From NCBI GenBank assembly GCA_019671005.1, contig CM033745.1:17350921-17414920 (forward strand): a stretch of DNA of 64,000 bases, written 5' to 3'. The stretch's first letter is position 1, and the number at the start of each line of letters is the position of its first letter. Positions 11,949-25,418 of the stretch are shown here, piece after piece. The translations under genes were made by a program, and so were the position numbers. Origin of the DNA: Hibiscus mutabilis (taxonomy: Eukaryota; Streptophyta; Magnoliopsida; Malvales; Malvaceae). The notes under the pieces are model-generated. The model saw only the letters and a list, made by a program, of their open reading frames with translations, made no database searches and was not told the origin of the DNA.

Positions 11949-14900
11949 TGTAGAGACTAAAAACTACATGCTCGAGTCGGCTACGGGGGGTATCCCCGCA
12001 TTTTTTGAAATTTTGGTTTAAGGGGATATCTTTTGAAAAATCGCTTTTTCTTTTGGAAAATAATGAAGACTTGGAGTCGCCACTGGCCACTTGGATAAAG
12101 TAGGCCGGACACCACAAGAACCAAAGATTTGTTTTGAAAGGTTCGAGAGTTGGTTATGTATGGGGAAGGATTAGCACCCCCATCACGCTCGGGAATCGGT
12201 ACCAAAATATTTGTTTCTTTTAATCGAAGGAAATTGTCAACATTTGAATTGAATTTAATTTCGTGGCCTTATTTAAAAATTGACTTTAATTGAACGAGCT
12301 TTATCAAATTGGTGGGTTCAAATTAATTAGACATTTAATTAATAAGGTTGACGATACATCAGACCATAAATTAAATCGACATCATATAAGCCTGACTGCC
12401 GTGTTAATTTATGGTTCGAATCTCGTATGTCACCTTTAGGCATGATGCAAACAGTTAAGATATGATGTGATGATTTTTACCAACTTTTAATTTTACCTTG
12501 GGACGGTAAGGATTAATTCAAATATTTAGTCAACATCCTTTAAGCTCGGACTGTTACGACACAAATATCGAAATTAATATATATCTTCTTTTTTATGATT
12601 TAAATTAATTAATGCAATTGAAATAAAGGGGTCACATGAATGACAATTAAAATAGATGTCACAAAAAGGCTTGAAATTTAAACACGCAAAGGCTCACTAA
12701 AGCCCTAACCTAAAAGGCTTAAATTATGAAAAACCAATTAGTGATCTAATTATTAACTAAGTGAGTGTAATATTAACTTATAATTAATTAAACCCTAATA
12801 AATTACGAATTATTTTGTATCATGATAATTAAATGAATTAATTTTAAACAAGAATCCTAACGAGCCAAGAATTCTATCTAAAATGAATCGAATTAATCAA
12901 ATAGTATTTTTAATTTAAATGTCCATCTAGGTTCAAGGATAATTTCATCCTAAATGGGTAATTAAGAATTGTTCATTAATTTAATGAATTTAACATTTAT
13001 CCCAATAAGCCAAGGGTAAATTTAAATTCACTAAATCAATCTGAACCTTAATCTAACTAAGGCTCTAAAAAAATTAATCATAAATTAATTTAATTAATTT
13101 AGAGATCGTGCCCCTATGACACGAGCACACAATTTAAATTAACAAAAATAATATTGCCTTAATCTATTCTAAGAGCCTAATCTAACAAGCCCAAAACCAC
13201 CTAAACTTAAAAAGCCCTAAGCCCAAAAAACATATAAATTCATATACTATATATAAAAATATATTATATATAGAGATATTATATATCATAAAAACTATGT
13301 ATTATATATAATTTAAAAAAACTTATTTTATATATATTTAATAAAACCTTTATATTATATATATTAAAAAACCTTATATATATGTATTATAGAGAAAACT
13401 ATATATTATATTATAATAAGTTATATATATTATACTTTTAAAATAACTATATATTATATATTTTATATAAAAAAATAAACTATATATTATACTTAAAAAA
13501 CTATTCGTTATATGTTATATAAAGAAATCATATCATATATATATTATAAAAACTTTATATTGTATGTTATAAGAAAACTATGTATATTATATAAAAACTG
13601 TATATTATACTATAACACATTAAAAATATTATAGTCTATAACATATATATGTAAAAAAAAAACTATATATTAAGTACATATTCAACCAAACAACAAAATA
13701 ACATTAAGGAAATAAAACTGAAAAGTAAGAAATAAATAAACAAGACAACAAATTAAACATGCATGCAAAAAAGGATAACAAAAAAGGGGTTTAACCATTG
13801 GAAAAAGGACCAAAACGCAAAGAAATCAAATCAGTGGGCCAAATTGAAAGAAAAACAAGTCTGATTAAAATAGGGGACGAAATTGCAAGTATTTGAAAAA
13901 ACGGGGACGGAGGGAGTGATTATGAAAGGCGGAAGCCCCAAAGGGGTGTAATTTTCCCATGCAAAGGGATCAAGACGGTGATTTACTTATGCGGAAGGAT
14001 TGCGGGCGTAGTTTAGGTAGGCCGGATGGACTAAAACGGGAATTAAACCATTTGTTTAGTTTTAAAATGAGTATAAAACTCATTTGTTTGTTGAAATGAG
14101 AAAATTTTAGAAAATTTCTCAAAAAATCAAAAAAAATACACTCACCCGACTCTTTAAAACGGGGATGAACATCGCCGTGTGTTCATCCCCAAACCCAGAT
14201 CCCAATGATCGGCTTCCGTGAGCTACCGCTCCGGCCGATGCTAGCTGATGCCAGAAATCTAAAAAAAATTCCTTTTTCGAGATCTCTTTCTCCTCCGAAC
14301 ATGATTCCAAAACCTATTTTAAGAAAAAATGATTGAAAAAGCCCTCATTTTAAAAGGCCGAAGCAAAATCCCCTTTTTTAAATAACAAAAATCCCCTCAT
14401 TTTGCTCGCCTCTCCACCAAGCCACCATGCACAACCTCAAAGAGGCCGGAAGGCTTGTTGTCGGCGAGAGAGAGCAAGGGACGAGAAGAAGGTGAACCGA
14501 CTCTAAAGGTAAAAAGGCTATAAACCGTAACCCTAATCTTTTCATGTTTATGATGCTTTTGAAATGCAAATTAGGAAAAGATTGACACCTCTGGAATTTT
14601 GAGGCATTTGCTTTCTATTGCTTTTCGAATTCCCTCCTCTCTAAGGTTTACATTGATGGTTTCTGTTATATAGCTGAATTTACATATTTCTTAAAATTAC
14701 ATGAAAATTCAATGAATAATCCTATTGGTTGTTGCTTAATTCTTGTTTGTTTTCATGCCATCCTCTGAGATTGTTGGTTTGTCTCCAAATATTCTCTGAC
14801 TTTTGCTGATTTTGTTTTGCTTTGTCTTGCATGTGAGGCTCGTACGAGGAGGGGGACCAGTGGTGCTTGCTGGCATGGCCGAGGACGTGGAGGCAGCTGC

Positions 14901-15232
14901 TGTCGTGGCGATGATGTGGCGGGTGAAGTGGTGACCTGGACGGTCAGGAGGGAGCTAAAAGGGCATGCATGAAACCCACGCGCGTGTTGAGAAGTTGAAG
15001 AGTTGCGCGTGGGGAAGCCGAAAGTTTGGCGGTTGAGCTGGTTAAGCAGCTGAAATGTTTAGGTTATAAGCTTAATTGGGTTTTGTTGGGTAATATGTTT
15101 AAATAGAAATTGGGCATATTGGGCCATGTAGATATGTAATTATTTTTTTGGGCTTTATAATATATATGCGTGTGTGATGTTTTGGGTTTAATTTAATCAG
15201 ATAATAAACCTGGACGAAAAATGGGTATTTCA
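11949..15232 (-). mobile_element. 5' LTR of element B (~3.3 kb)
   Basis: On the minus strand it starts TGAAATACCCATTTTTCGTCC at 15232 and ends GTCTCTACA at 11949, next to the primer-binding site. It contains AT-rich stretches (13240-13690) and CpG-rich islands (14160-14280, 14830-15030). Its inner part aligns with 4171-4400. Its first 25 bases differ noticeably from the LTR start at 7292, so the two LTRs are either old or from different copies of one family. Confidence 0.7.
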
Positions 15233-15289
15233 ATATCATATTTTAATTTATATTTTTTGAATTCATTTTATGTTTTTAATAATTTAATT

Positions 15290-15685
15290 TTTTTAAAAAA
15301 ATCTTGAAATTACGAAAATGCCTAAAATAGTCCCCAAATCCTAAATCCCAAATCTTCACTAGTACCACCGTCGATTGTTGTCGCCGACTTCACCCTTTTG
15401 GTCGTTGGACTCATCTGACCATTTCCCCAACGTGCCGTCGCCAGAAATCGGTGAATGGTGTGCCAATTGAACTTTGAAAGTCGAATGTTAAATAGTTGTT
15501 CGATTGGCACATCATTCGACGACTGCATATTAGGGGAAATGGCCGGTTGGGTCCGGCAATCGAAAGGGTGAGGTCGGCGACAACGACAATAGTGAAGATT
15601 TTGGAGATTTGGGGTTTTGTTATTTTTAGAAATTTATGGGCTGTTTTGAAGATTTTTAAAAATTTTGAAATTTTTTAAACAAATT
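15290..15685. mobile_element. Foldback element (~395 bp) with arms of ~140 bp
   Basis: The left arm (about 15346-15475) and right arm (about 15500-15640) are inverted copies. AAATCTTCACTA pairs with TAGTGAAGATTT, TTGTCGCCGACTTCACCC with its mirror copy at 15567-15590, and GGTGTGCCAATTGAAC with TTCGATTGGCACATC. The loop is only ~25 bp. No ORF is credible. The class is unknown; it resembles a MITE or a MULE terminal fragment. Confidence 0.75.
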
Positions 15686-17184
15686 TCCCTTTTTTATCTC
15701 TTCCTATTTACATGAATAAAATATTGGTGCAATTTCCTTTATTTTATCTCTTCCTATAAAAAAAAATATTACATGGTCTCGGTCCACCACGTCATCTATA
15801 GTTCCATTTACTAAAAATCAGTCACATAATTTTTTATATCATTTTTTCAAAACTAAATCATTATCTTTTTAATGTTATATAAATAGGAAATGAATGGTTA
15901 ATGGTTACATAAAAGTTGATATGAATGAATTAGTAACATAAAAATAATAATTAATTAACTGTTTTTTAATACAATATCATGTGGCAATAATTAACGTAGT
16001 GAATGAATTCATAAAATAATTTCTCCTTCCTATTGGGTCCTCCCTTTGCCCCTCTGTCTGCCTGCCTTCTTGTTAGTCGTTACTCACGCGCCACCATCCC
16101 ACGGCTTCTCCATGCGTATCTCTCCGTATAATGCTCGCCTTTATTTTATGTCACAATAAAATGTGATTAAAAAACATGATTATAATTTTTTCTCAAAAAT
16201 TTCAATATATTATAAAATTATCAATAGTCATTTTATTATAATATAAATCATAAACAATACATTTGATAATTATAAAATCAAAGATTACAATACATGTTCG
16301 ATAAAAAATCACAAGTAATGGAAAGTTTAAAGAATGAATCTAGAAAAATTATAATTTACATGAATAAAATTCATATATAACGAGAGTTTATGCATGGTTA
16401 ATATGAGTGTAAAGGAACACACGATTTTAGGTTAAAAGGTGTATTTTTTATATTTAAAAAAATTATGAAAATTTTGAAAAGTTTTAGGATGTAAAATTAG
16501 GTTATCTATATAAAATTTTAAAAAAATTGTAATAATAAAAATTTAAAATATTCAAAACTTACTATTGTCTCTTTAGCACCTATCAGTCCATCTCTAGATG
16601 AATGTAGGTCATGTATTGGGATGGACAAATAAGAGGGGAAAAGACAAAGAATTATAGACATAAAAGGGAATTGGGGACCAAATTATTGTTTTCCTATTTT
16701 ATTGTCTAGAGTACTCCCTTGTCGTTACTAATCTAAACTTTTTAGGAATGGGTTGAAAAATAAATTGCACCATGTTTTTTTTTATTAACTAAAGATATAT
16801 TTATATTTTAAAAATAAATATCGAGATTTAAATTTATATAAAATAAAATTTGTATCATTAATCATTCGACTAATTAATAAATCTTTAAAATTAATTATGT
16901 TTAAGTGTACAATATTCTCTTATTTATAAGTAAAAAGAATAGAAATATTATAGACATTCATATCAATGTTAGAAAATGGAAAATTCTATTTTAATTTTAG
17001 AAATTAATTCATTTCTATCATATAAAAATTGAATTCAATAATTTATTTCCTATTTGAAATTATAAAAAAAATTAGAAGTATAAAGAAGCACGTGAAACCC
17101 ATGTTTTGAATTTTGTAGGAGAGGGAGAGGGAGAGGGAGAGGGGAAAGTACATTGCTTTTCCTTTTTTAACGTATATACCCTAT
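15686..17184. other. AT-rich intergenic DNA, nothing recognised
   Basis: About 1.5 kb of AT-rich sequence with no supportable gene. The only distinct feature is a short (GGGAGA)4 microsatellite at 17118-17143. Confidence 0.6.
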
Positions 17185-17805
17185 TTGGTAAGCAACCGTT
17201 TAAGACAAAATTAAAAGTTTAAAATAACCTGTTGGAGTAAAATTTCTAGTTTTGAAAAAAAAACTGTTAACAATTTTTTTTTTAAAATTAAATATTTTGA
17301 TATAAGAGTTATAAATATCCTTTTAGCTTTAACAATTATAAAATCTCAAAATAATTTTTATTTTAATTCTTCACTCTTACCTATTTATATTGTGATATTT
17401 GTAAACTAATATTTTTTTTTGTTTTTACTTTTAATTCTCACACGTTTATATTTATATTTAAATTTAATAACTAATTAAATTATATTAAAAATAATGATAC
17501 AAATAATAAATTAATATATAAATCCTTCAAGTATGTTTAGTAATATTATGTTAAAAAATTATTTTTCATAATCTAGTTAATATTAATAGATACACAATAT
17601 TAATAACTAATAAATTATTCAAACACGTATCGAATATAATCATGTCCTTATATGTTATTTCACTTGTTTAAATAATCAAACAACTATCAGCTATCAATTA
17701 ATTTTAGCGAACACTTTTATACAATCAGTTAATACAATCAACTATTAATTTAAGCTAATGTAATTCACTCTCAACTATTAATTATCCGCTAATTGTCAAA
17801 CAAAG
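17185..17805. mobile_element. Non-autonomous element, copy 1 of a two-copy family
   Basis: This copy shares long stretches with 39065-39805, for example TTAATAACTAATAAATTATT and CTATCAGCTATCA. Its ends (CTATTTGGTAAGCA and TGTCAAACAAAGCC) are roughly inverted. That layout and the TTTGG/CCAAA-type ends resemble hAT MITEs. No target duplication was confirmed. Confidence 0.55.
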
Positions 17806-19075
17806 CCATATGTAGCTTAGATGATAGATAAATTAGATTATTATTCGTAGAAAAAGTAAATGAAATTAAAAAAATAAAACATTAATGGATTGGATTGAGT
17901 TGTGAGGGAAAATTGCCCAAATAATCTTATGGAAATAAAGAATTAACATTTGAGACGTGTTTACTTTTACTTCGTAAAGCAAAGATCTTTTTATAGTTAA
18001 AAACGTTTGAAAGAGTTGACGATTTTGGACAAAATTATTTTAATGATAAAATACAAACGAGAAAAAGAAAAAGTTAAAAACACACTAAAATTATTAGAGT
18101 TTCTTAATAAAAACACCAAAAAGTACGACAACGTTCAAAATTATTATAATAATATTTTTAGTTCACGAAATAATTTCAGATTCACCTCACTTGACGAAAT
18201 GTTTTTCCTCGTAATATTATCCGGTTAATTTTGCTGAGTTGGGATAACTTTCATAATTGAGTAAAAAAATCAACACATTTTTTACTGATCAACCTTTTTA
18301 GATTATATAGTTCTTTATTAAATCTCTACCAATCATAATTGGACACATATCATGTAATATAAAAATAATTTATTCCGTTTTCAATTGTTCTTATCTGTTC
18401 ACATTCAAGTAATAAAGGAACTTAAAAAAACTCTAGGTGTTAAAATTTTCTCTAATGTTTTTTTTTTTAATTTTTTCTTCAAGAGTGTTGCGCTACTGTG
18501 CTGCCGTCTATATTTTCTTTCTTTTACTAGCGTTATTTTTTTAGCCTCAAATAAATATTTTTTATTTTTATTCATATTTTATACACATTTTATTATGTTT
18601 GTTCATTTGCCTTTATGATACGATTTTTACTTGTCTTTATGGTAGTTTAATATTCGTATAAAGATCAATACGACACACCTTCTGATCAGAGAAAGTTGAC
18701 GGTCCAATATAGTTAGATCCCTTTTTGTGATAGTTTTTAATGCATTCAGAACGGTTTGTGAAACAAATATGCAAGATTTAGTTTTTCAGTCTTCATTCAT
18801 ACATTAATATAGCGCATAGTTGGAAGAGACACAAATATTTTCATAATGATTTTTAGGTTTTTTCATAAAAGATGAACGGTGCATTTAAAAAAAATTCAAT
18901 ATTTTTTTACACTTTACATATTTTATTTATTTTTTAAATATTCTCGGTGAGCTTATCCCAAAATTCTTAGTATGACTTATCTTAAACTTTAGTTTCTTGC
19001 TCTTAAAAAACAGTAATGAAAGAACTCGTTTACTTCATTAGTTAGAGAGACTTAAGCTCTAAATGAACTAAACGT
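17806..19075. other. AT-rich intergenic DNA, nothing recognised
   Basis: Reading frames at 18007-18228 and 18385-18618 are low-complexity (Lys/Asn- or Phe-rich) and match nothing I know, so I do not call genes here. Confidence 0.55.
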
Positions 19076-19545
19076 TCAATAGACTGTTCGACAAGAAGTT
19101 TATTTATTTATATTTGTTCGTTTAATTAAATAAACGAACACGAACAAACACGAGTAAATGTCTCGTTCGTTCATTTACGTTCGTAAACGTTTGATAATCC
19201 TTTTATTTATGTTGGTTTAAATTTATTGACAAATATTCATTTATATTTATTACTTTTCATAACAAAAGTATTATATTTAAACAAATAAATTTATTCATAT
19301 ATGTTCGTTTAAATTTATTTATATATGTCATTTTATGCTTATTTGTTTACGTTTGTTTATTATTTTAACGAACGAACACGAATAAGCTACATTCCTTAAC
19401 GAACGAATACGAACAAGAAATTATGTTCGTTTAATTGTTTATGTTCGTTCATTTATTCGGTTAAAATTAAACGAATGAACATGAACATACACTCATTCGT
19501 ATTCGTGTTCGTGTTTATGTTTGTTCGGTTCATTTATAGTAGAAT
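19076..19545. repeat. Self-complementary repeat rich in TTCGTTCG / CGAACGAA
   Basis: TTCGTTCG-type words and their complements (CGAACGAACACGAA, ATGTTCGTT) recur more than ten times on both strands over ~450 bp, interspersed with TTTATTTATAT tracts. The region could fold on itself heavily. It is not coding. It may be a simple-sequence-derived repeat or the body of a foldback element. Confidence 0.7.
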
Positions 19546-20011
19546 GACTCGTTTACTCACTTGCCCAAATCACATAGACTTGGTATTTACTATTTTGTCA
19601 TAATAATTTTTGTCCTTTAAATTATTTTAGTTTTATCATTTTGATTTTTAAAATTTCTTTTGTCTCTTTCAACTCTCGTACTTTTAACTTTTATTAAATT
19701 TATCAAAACTTAAGAAAAAATGGAAGAGCCATTATGTTGATGTAATCTATTTTGTTATTTGTTAATATTGATGTCGATTATTTTACGTAAAAATTTAAAA
19801 AATATATAAAAATTTAAAAAAAACATGAAGACAATAAAATTATTTAAAAATGTAAAAATTTTAAAATATTCTTAAACTTATAAAAAATAAAATATAAATT
19901 TAACAGAAACTAGAGATCAAATAGATCAAAATTATTGGATTTAAAGGATAATTTTTCTTTTAAATCTATTTTAAGTTGAAGCATAATTTATCCATCTATG
20001 TAATATTATTA

Positions 20012-20653
20012 GGGTAAAGTGCACAAATGATTACTAAATTATACCAAAAAATAAAATGGTTACCAAATTTTCTAAAAAGTTATATTATGAGCATTAAGCT
20101 TAAGTTTTTGTTACAAAATAGTCACTGAAATGTTAACTGTCGTTAAATAGGTGATGTGACAGTTACAAAAATTTGTATAATAACACATTTAATCCTTAAT
20201 ATTTACACATTCAATAAATTTAGTCATAATTAAAAAATAATAAATTTAACCCTCATTGTTTAGATATTCTTTCAGTTAGGTCATATTTTTAATTAGAAAT
20301 AATTTAATATTTTTTCTTCCAATTAGATGGTGACACGTGTAGATATTATTGAGTTATTAAATTATTTTTAATTAAAAATAGGATCAAATTGAAAGAATGT
20401 CTAACCAATGAGGGTTAGATTTATTGATTTTTTTTCAATTAGGACTAGATTAATCAAATGTGTAAATATGAAAAAATAAATGTGTTATTATACAAATTTT
20501 CGTAACTGGCACTTATCCATTTAACGACAATTAACAGCTCAGTACCATTTTGTAACAACAACTAAAATTTAATGCCTATTATATAAATTTTAAAAGTTTA
20601 GTAATTATTTTATATTTTTGAAATAGTTTAATGACAATCTGTGTAATTTACCC
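20012..20653. mobile_element. MULE-type non-autonomous element with ~250-bp terminal inverted repeats
   Basis: The left end GGGTAAAGTGCACAAATGA mirrors the right end TCTGTGTAATTTACCC, and inverted similarity continues to the ...CCCTCATTG / CAATGAGGG... stretches near 20258 and 20407. The flanks ATATTATTA (20003-20011) and ATATTAATA (20654-20662) match at 8 of 9 positions, as expected for Mutator-like transposition. No transposase is present. Confidence 0.85.
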
Positions 20654-20714
20654 ATATTAATAATATACATAAATATGATAAGATTTGTAAATACATGCAC
20701 TCCGACATTTAGTC

Positions 20715-21015
20715 GGGTAATTCTAGGGTGAGATGTCTTAAAATGAAGCGGTACAGAAATCTTTACAAAAGTTTTAATGATTTTTGTATCGACTTTTATG
20801 TACATACAAAAATGCTTACAAAAATAGTAAGAATTTCGGTATATACACATATACTTACCATTTTTAAAATTTCCTAAAATGATAAGAATTTTGGTATATA
20901 CAGAAATCCTTACAATTTTATAAGTATTTTTATATGTACATAAAAATCGATACAAAAATCCTTATAATTTTTATAAAAATTTCTGTACCGCCTCATTTTA
21001 GCCTCATTTTAGTTG
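20715..21015. mobile_element. MITE, probably truncated on the right, related to 28671-29014
   Basis: It begins GGGTAATTCTAGGGTGAG, like the element at 28671. It contains the mirrored words AAGCGGTACAGAAAT and ATTTCTGTACCGCCTC, with internal TAAGAATTT-type repeats. The right terminal segment present in the other copy is missing here. Confidence 0.65.
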
Positions 21016-22394
21016 CCTATTTTATAAAAACCCCATTTAGTCAGTAGGAGTACGGAAGGGGAGATAGCTCCAAATCGACTGTTTTGTAATTTAACCTGTC
21101 AACCCAACTTGCTTTACTAGCTTTTGACCTACACTTACTTTGGATGTACACTCACTCCGGATGTAGGGGGTCCAAATTATGGCCTCACATGAAACTTCGT
21201 ATTGCTAATACTCCTAACATTTATGAAAAGTTTCAGTATTTTATATCATTTTGAATTATTATTTTTTCATTATGTGTCCTAGATAATAAAATGATTGAAG
21301 TTATATATAACTCTAGGACAGTGAAACAACTAGTGAGAGAGTGATTGATTGATTGATTGATTGTAGGACACGTGGTGGATTGTATAGTTTTTACCTAAGG
21401 TGAACTATGGGGTCTGCTCAGTTACTAAGATTTATCTTCAAGTTTTTTCACTTTTGAGTTTACATGTTTTTAAGTTTTTTTTTTCGTTTTTTGATGGACT
21501 TGGTTCTCGAGGTTTATTTTTATAAAGTAAGTATGTTGTATACATTGTATTTTTTTTTATTTTTAATGAAATTCATTTTTTTATCCTTGTTAAAAAATCT
21601 TATCAACATGCTATAATATAATCTAGGTAACCACACGATAATAAAACTTACCCTCAAATTTGGTTCAAGTATACTTGAGTTATACGTGATATATATATAT
21701 TTTTAATAATATGTCGGTTGAATTTTTTAGAAAGTAAAATAGAATTTCAAATGAAATAAAATTATAGTAGAAAAATAAAAAAAGGGGAAACTAACAAAAA
21801 TAGAAAACGAAACATTAGACCAACAAAACATGACTAGTGAGTTGCAATGACATGGATGAGATAAAATATTAGAGAAAAAAACCATGAAACAAAACTCATT
21901 GTCTCTATCCACCTACACGCTTAGAGATCGAAAAGTGTTGAGCGAAACCAACAATCTTGCATGCTGTTTTGCAAAAAAATTGTTGCACTGACAAACAAAC
22001 CACAAAAAGAGGATCACACTACTAAAGACTACCATCAACCGCAAAATTGGAGCCGAACGTCGTGAGAAAACTATCCACAAACCAAATTTGTCACAAAGGT
22101 AGGTGAAAACGTGCAGTAAAATAGAAGCGTGCCACAAGGCAGATGAAAAGTGTCACTAGACTAAGAAAAACGTACCACAAAGACATATAAAAACTAGTAG
22201 AAAACAAGAACAAAATATAAGATAACAAGGAAAAAAGAATACCGACGATCGATGACCAACACTTAAGCTGGCAGCGTCGCCGGCGACTAAGAGTAGAAGA
22301 AAAAAACAAAAGCGACGCTATAGGTTTTCGTTAATCAAGTCTCACGGAAGAATTATTGAGTTCTCTGTTCTATACTATATGGACTCTACTTAAA
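21016..22394. other. Intergenic DNA, no gene recognised
   Basis: It contains a (GATT)5 microsatellite at about 21341-21363. From 21860 to 22320 the sequence is less AT-rich, with repeated CACAAAG words, and could be a decayed retroelement end. I could not identify it. Confidence 0.5.
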
Positions 22395-23378
22395 AGTTAT
22401 TTTAGTCATTCTAGTATAAAAATAAATATTTTAGTTATTGTACATTTGAAAAGTTAACGTTTTGGTTCAAAACACTAAAGTTATTATTAATTGACCTAGA
22501 TATTTTAGTTTAACCGCTCTTTAGACCCCTTTCAATTTTAAACTCGAGAAAATTAATCTATCCCAAAATATTTTTTGTGAATTTTGACATAAAATTTTTA
22601 AGTACTTACGAAACCTAAACATAAAATTATTTCAACGTTGTTAACTTTACTTACAATGATATTACAATTAAAATCCAAAACATAAAAAAATATTTAAAAT
22701 GTTTGAAAAAGAAGCATTCTTAGAATTTTTAAATTTCAAGCGATAAGAGTTTTAATTGAAACAGATAACATACAAATTATAAAATATATAAAATTTCATT
22801 AATTTTTCCAGAATTATGAAAAAAATATACTGCAGAATTATAAATTTTTTTGATTATTTTATTTAAAAACTATACAATTACAATTAGACATATGTCATGC
22901 ACCGAGAAAAAGGTCAACATCATCATAGACTATTCTCATTTACTCACTTTTAAAATGTACATTGAATAAATTACTTTCTTTATTTTAAAAGGGTCAATTT
23001 ACTCAATTTTAAAATTGACAGAGATTTGTTTTAATATAAGATAGATTTGAAACTCAATCAAGACAATAAAAATAGGAAAAGAGTGCCTTGTTCCACAAAT
23101 TCCATAGAAATACAAGATGTATTGCACATAAGTTCTTCAACCTTATGGTATCTACCCAAGGTAAAAGAGCCAAGAGCCAAGAGCCACTCCAATGAAGAGA
23201 CAACAATAAGAAGAGATACAACAAACAAATTAATATTCAATTATAAACGTTAAAGGGATTTAAACTAAAATGTTTAAGTCAATTTAATTAAAACTTCAAA
23301 ATTCTGGACAAAATATTATTTTTAAACATACAATGACTAAAATGTCCTATTTTTATAGTAGATATGCTAAAAAGAAAT
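22395..23378. mobile_element. Long-TIR non-autonomous element
   Basis: TTTTAGTCATTCTAGTATAAA and TTTAGTTATTGTACATTT near 22400-22455 mirror ACTATAAAAATAGGACATTT and TTAGTCATTGTATGTTT read backwards from 23375. A second pair (ATTTTAGTTTAA at 22505 and its complement near 23262) extends the arms to ~130 bp. Ends and target duplication are not resolved. Confidence 0.55.
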
Positions 23379-24309
23379 TTTAGGTATAGTGTAACAATTC
23401 TAAATTTTGGGTCGACAGACTAGCGTTGACTCGGGGATATGGACTCCTTGATAGGCAAAAAATAATTGAGCTTTTAGGGCCTACATAAGTATTTTTGGGC
23501 TTGAAGGTGGTTTTATGGGTTTAGGAGATGGCAAAAAGGTAACAAAGAAGAAAGATGGAGGATTTATGAGGTAAATAACCTAAAATTTGAAAGAAAGGTT
23601 GAATTCCCTTTGTTGGGACTCGATTTGGGGGAGACAAAGGCTACACTATTGCATCATCTTCATTACTACACCTATCTTCATCTCTCTTCTTCATCCCACA
23701 CCCACATCCACACCCATGGAAAAGGTGCAAGCTTTGTTGGTTTAACACCTAGTCTTGTGAATGTTACTTTAGATTTGAAATCTACATTGCAAGATCTACT
23801 TTTGGAGGTAAAAATCTATGAAAATGGTGAACATTTGTGAAGATAAGTTTTATGGGGTTTTTGGTGGAGAGGTTTCTTAGGACGAATTTTGATATGTAAA
23901 TTCATTTTAAAAGCTCATTTTTATCCTCTAGTAGTGCAACACTTCGTGTTTACACTTTTTGATTAGTGAAAGAGGTGGGAGAACCATCAGACACCAAGGA
24001 TAAGGAGAAGAAGTGAAAGAAAGCTTGTGGAAAATGAATTTCGGAATTTGAAGCAAGGTTAGTACATCTCTATCTCCAGTGTGCTTCATGGTTTTCATAA
24101 AATGTGATTGCCTTCCAATTGTTGAGCTTTGATGTGTTGGATGTTTAAGCATTATGACCATTGCGTGTTCTTGAAATCTTGGATATTTCTGTTATCAACA
24201 TGTTTAAAGGGTCACAATGTGCTAATAATAAACCTGATAAACTTTAGGAAGCATGGAACTACATTATGGGGTTCGAATTTGGGGATTTTCAGTCGAAAAC
24301 CCTGATCAT

Positions 24310-24660
24310 GAAGTCATTACTAGTTTTCGATATCGTTATGCGGGAAGCGATATTGATACCCCTTATAATACCAATGAGCTAGGCGAGAAGAATGTAGCGT
24401 ACCGGTAATGGCTTTAACCCGTATCAGTACGCCATTCAAGTAGTGTACCGGTATGGGTCGACCTATAACAGTACCGGTGGTTTTGGCAAATTCAGTAGCT
24501 AACTTTTTTATCGAAACGGTACGAACCGTATTGGTACCCCAACCCATGTATCAGTACTGGTGCTCAGTACCGGTATGGGCAAGCTTCCCTAAATTATAGT
24601 AGCGAACCTCGATGCCGGTACGCCCTGGTTTGTACCAGTACCCACTGTTGAAACTGACTA
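24310..24660. repeat. Cluster of GTACCGGTAC / GTATCGATAC-type palindromic words
   Basis: At least ten variants occur in 350 bp, for example GTACCGGTA, CGTATCAGTACG, GTGTACCGGTATGG, CAGTACCGGTGG, TATTGGTACCCC and CAGTACCGGTATGG. Spacing is irregular, ~20-45 bp. The same kind of cluster is found at 49470-50010 and 62600-62880. Confidence 0.8.
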
Positions 24661-24899
24661 GGTGTGGCAGATTAATAGTAAATGGCTTAATGAGGTTTGA
24701 ATAGGGATATATAGACATGAGATCAAACATAATAAACTCTAACTTGAGCCTTTGGTTGAAATATAGTGATGGATGCCATTATAGAATGACATTTCCTTGT
24801 AGTATTGAATATGGGCCTTGTAGGCCTCAGTTTGATTATGATTGGTTGTTATGGGATTCGAATGCTCGAGGTAAGTACTGCAATACATACATGTTGCCA

Positions 24900-25110
24900 A
24901 TGCACTTGATGTCTTGGTGGTCCCGAATGGCATTCACTACTTGATGTCTTAGTGGTCCCAGATAGGTGGCATGCGCTTCCGATGTCTTGGTGGTCTAGGT
25001 GAGTGGCATGGTAAGGTATTCAATGTCTGAGTGGTCCCAGATATCATGTATGGTACTCGATGTCTAAGTGGTCCCGAGCACAAGTGTGGCTAGCCTAATG
25101 TCTTAGTGAT
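24900..25110 (+). repeat. Minisatellite, ~45-50-bp unit
   Basis: The word GATGTCTTGGTGGTCCC and its variants (TGTCTTAGTGGTCCCAGA, TGTCTGAGTGGTCCCAGA, TGTCTAAGTGGTCCCGAG) recur about six times within the LTR. Confidence 0.8.
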
Positions 25111-25418
25111 TCCGAGTTAAATAGGTTTGACTACCAACGTTGTGTTACGTTTGGTTGAACTGATTATTTCATGCCATATGCTCAATGATTATCCTTGCAT
25201 GCTTATTTTTATGAACATTAGGAATTATTGTAGAGTAGACATGTACTATTGAGCTTTGTTATCTCGGCGTGCAGATGTGTTACTTTTTTTTCGTGCGTAG
25301 GTTGACAGACCACTCTCTTGGAAGGAGCTTATCGATGAAAATTTCCCAGCACCGAATCAACTCGAGTACATTACCTTGATTTTAGTTGTAGGGCTATGTA
25401 TCCATATGACTTTATCGT

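Noticed and set aside
18007..18618. Two open frames of 73 and 77 codons
   Set aside because: They are low-complexity, AT-driven frames (Lys/Asn- and Phe-rich) with no motif and no gene signals around them.
20605..20955. A 116-codon open frame with repeated YKNTYKI-like segments
   Set aside because: It spans the ends of two MITEs, and the repeats come from the TAAGAATTT-type words of the element. It is not a gene.
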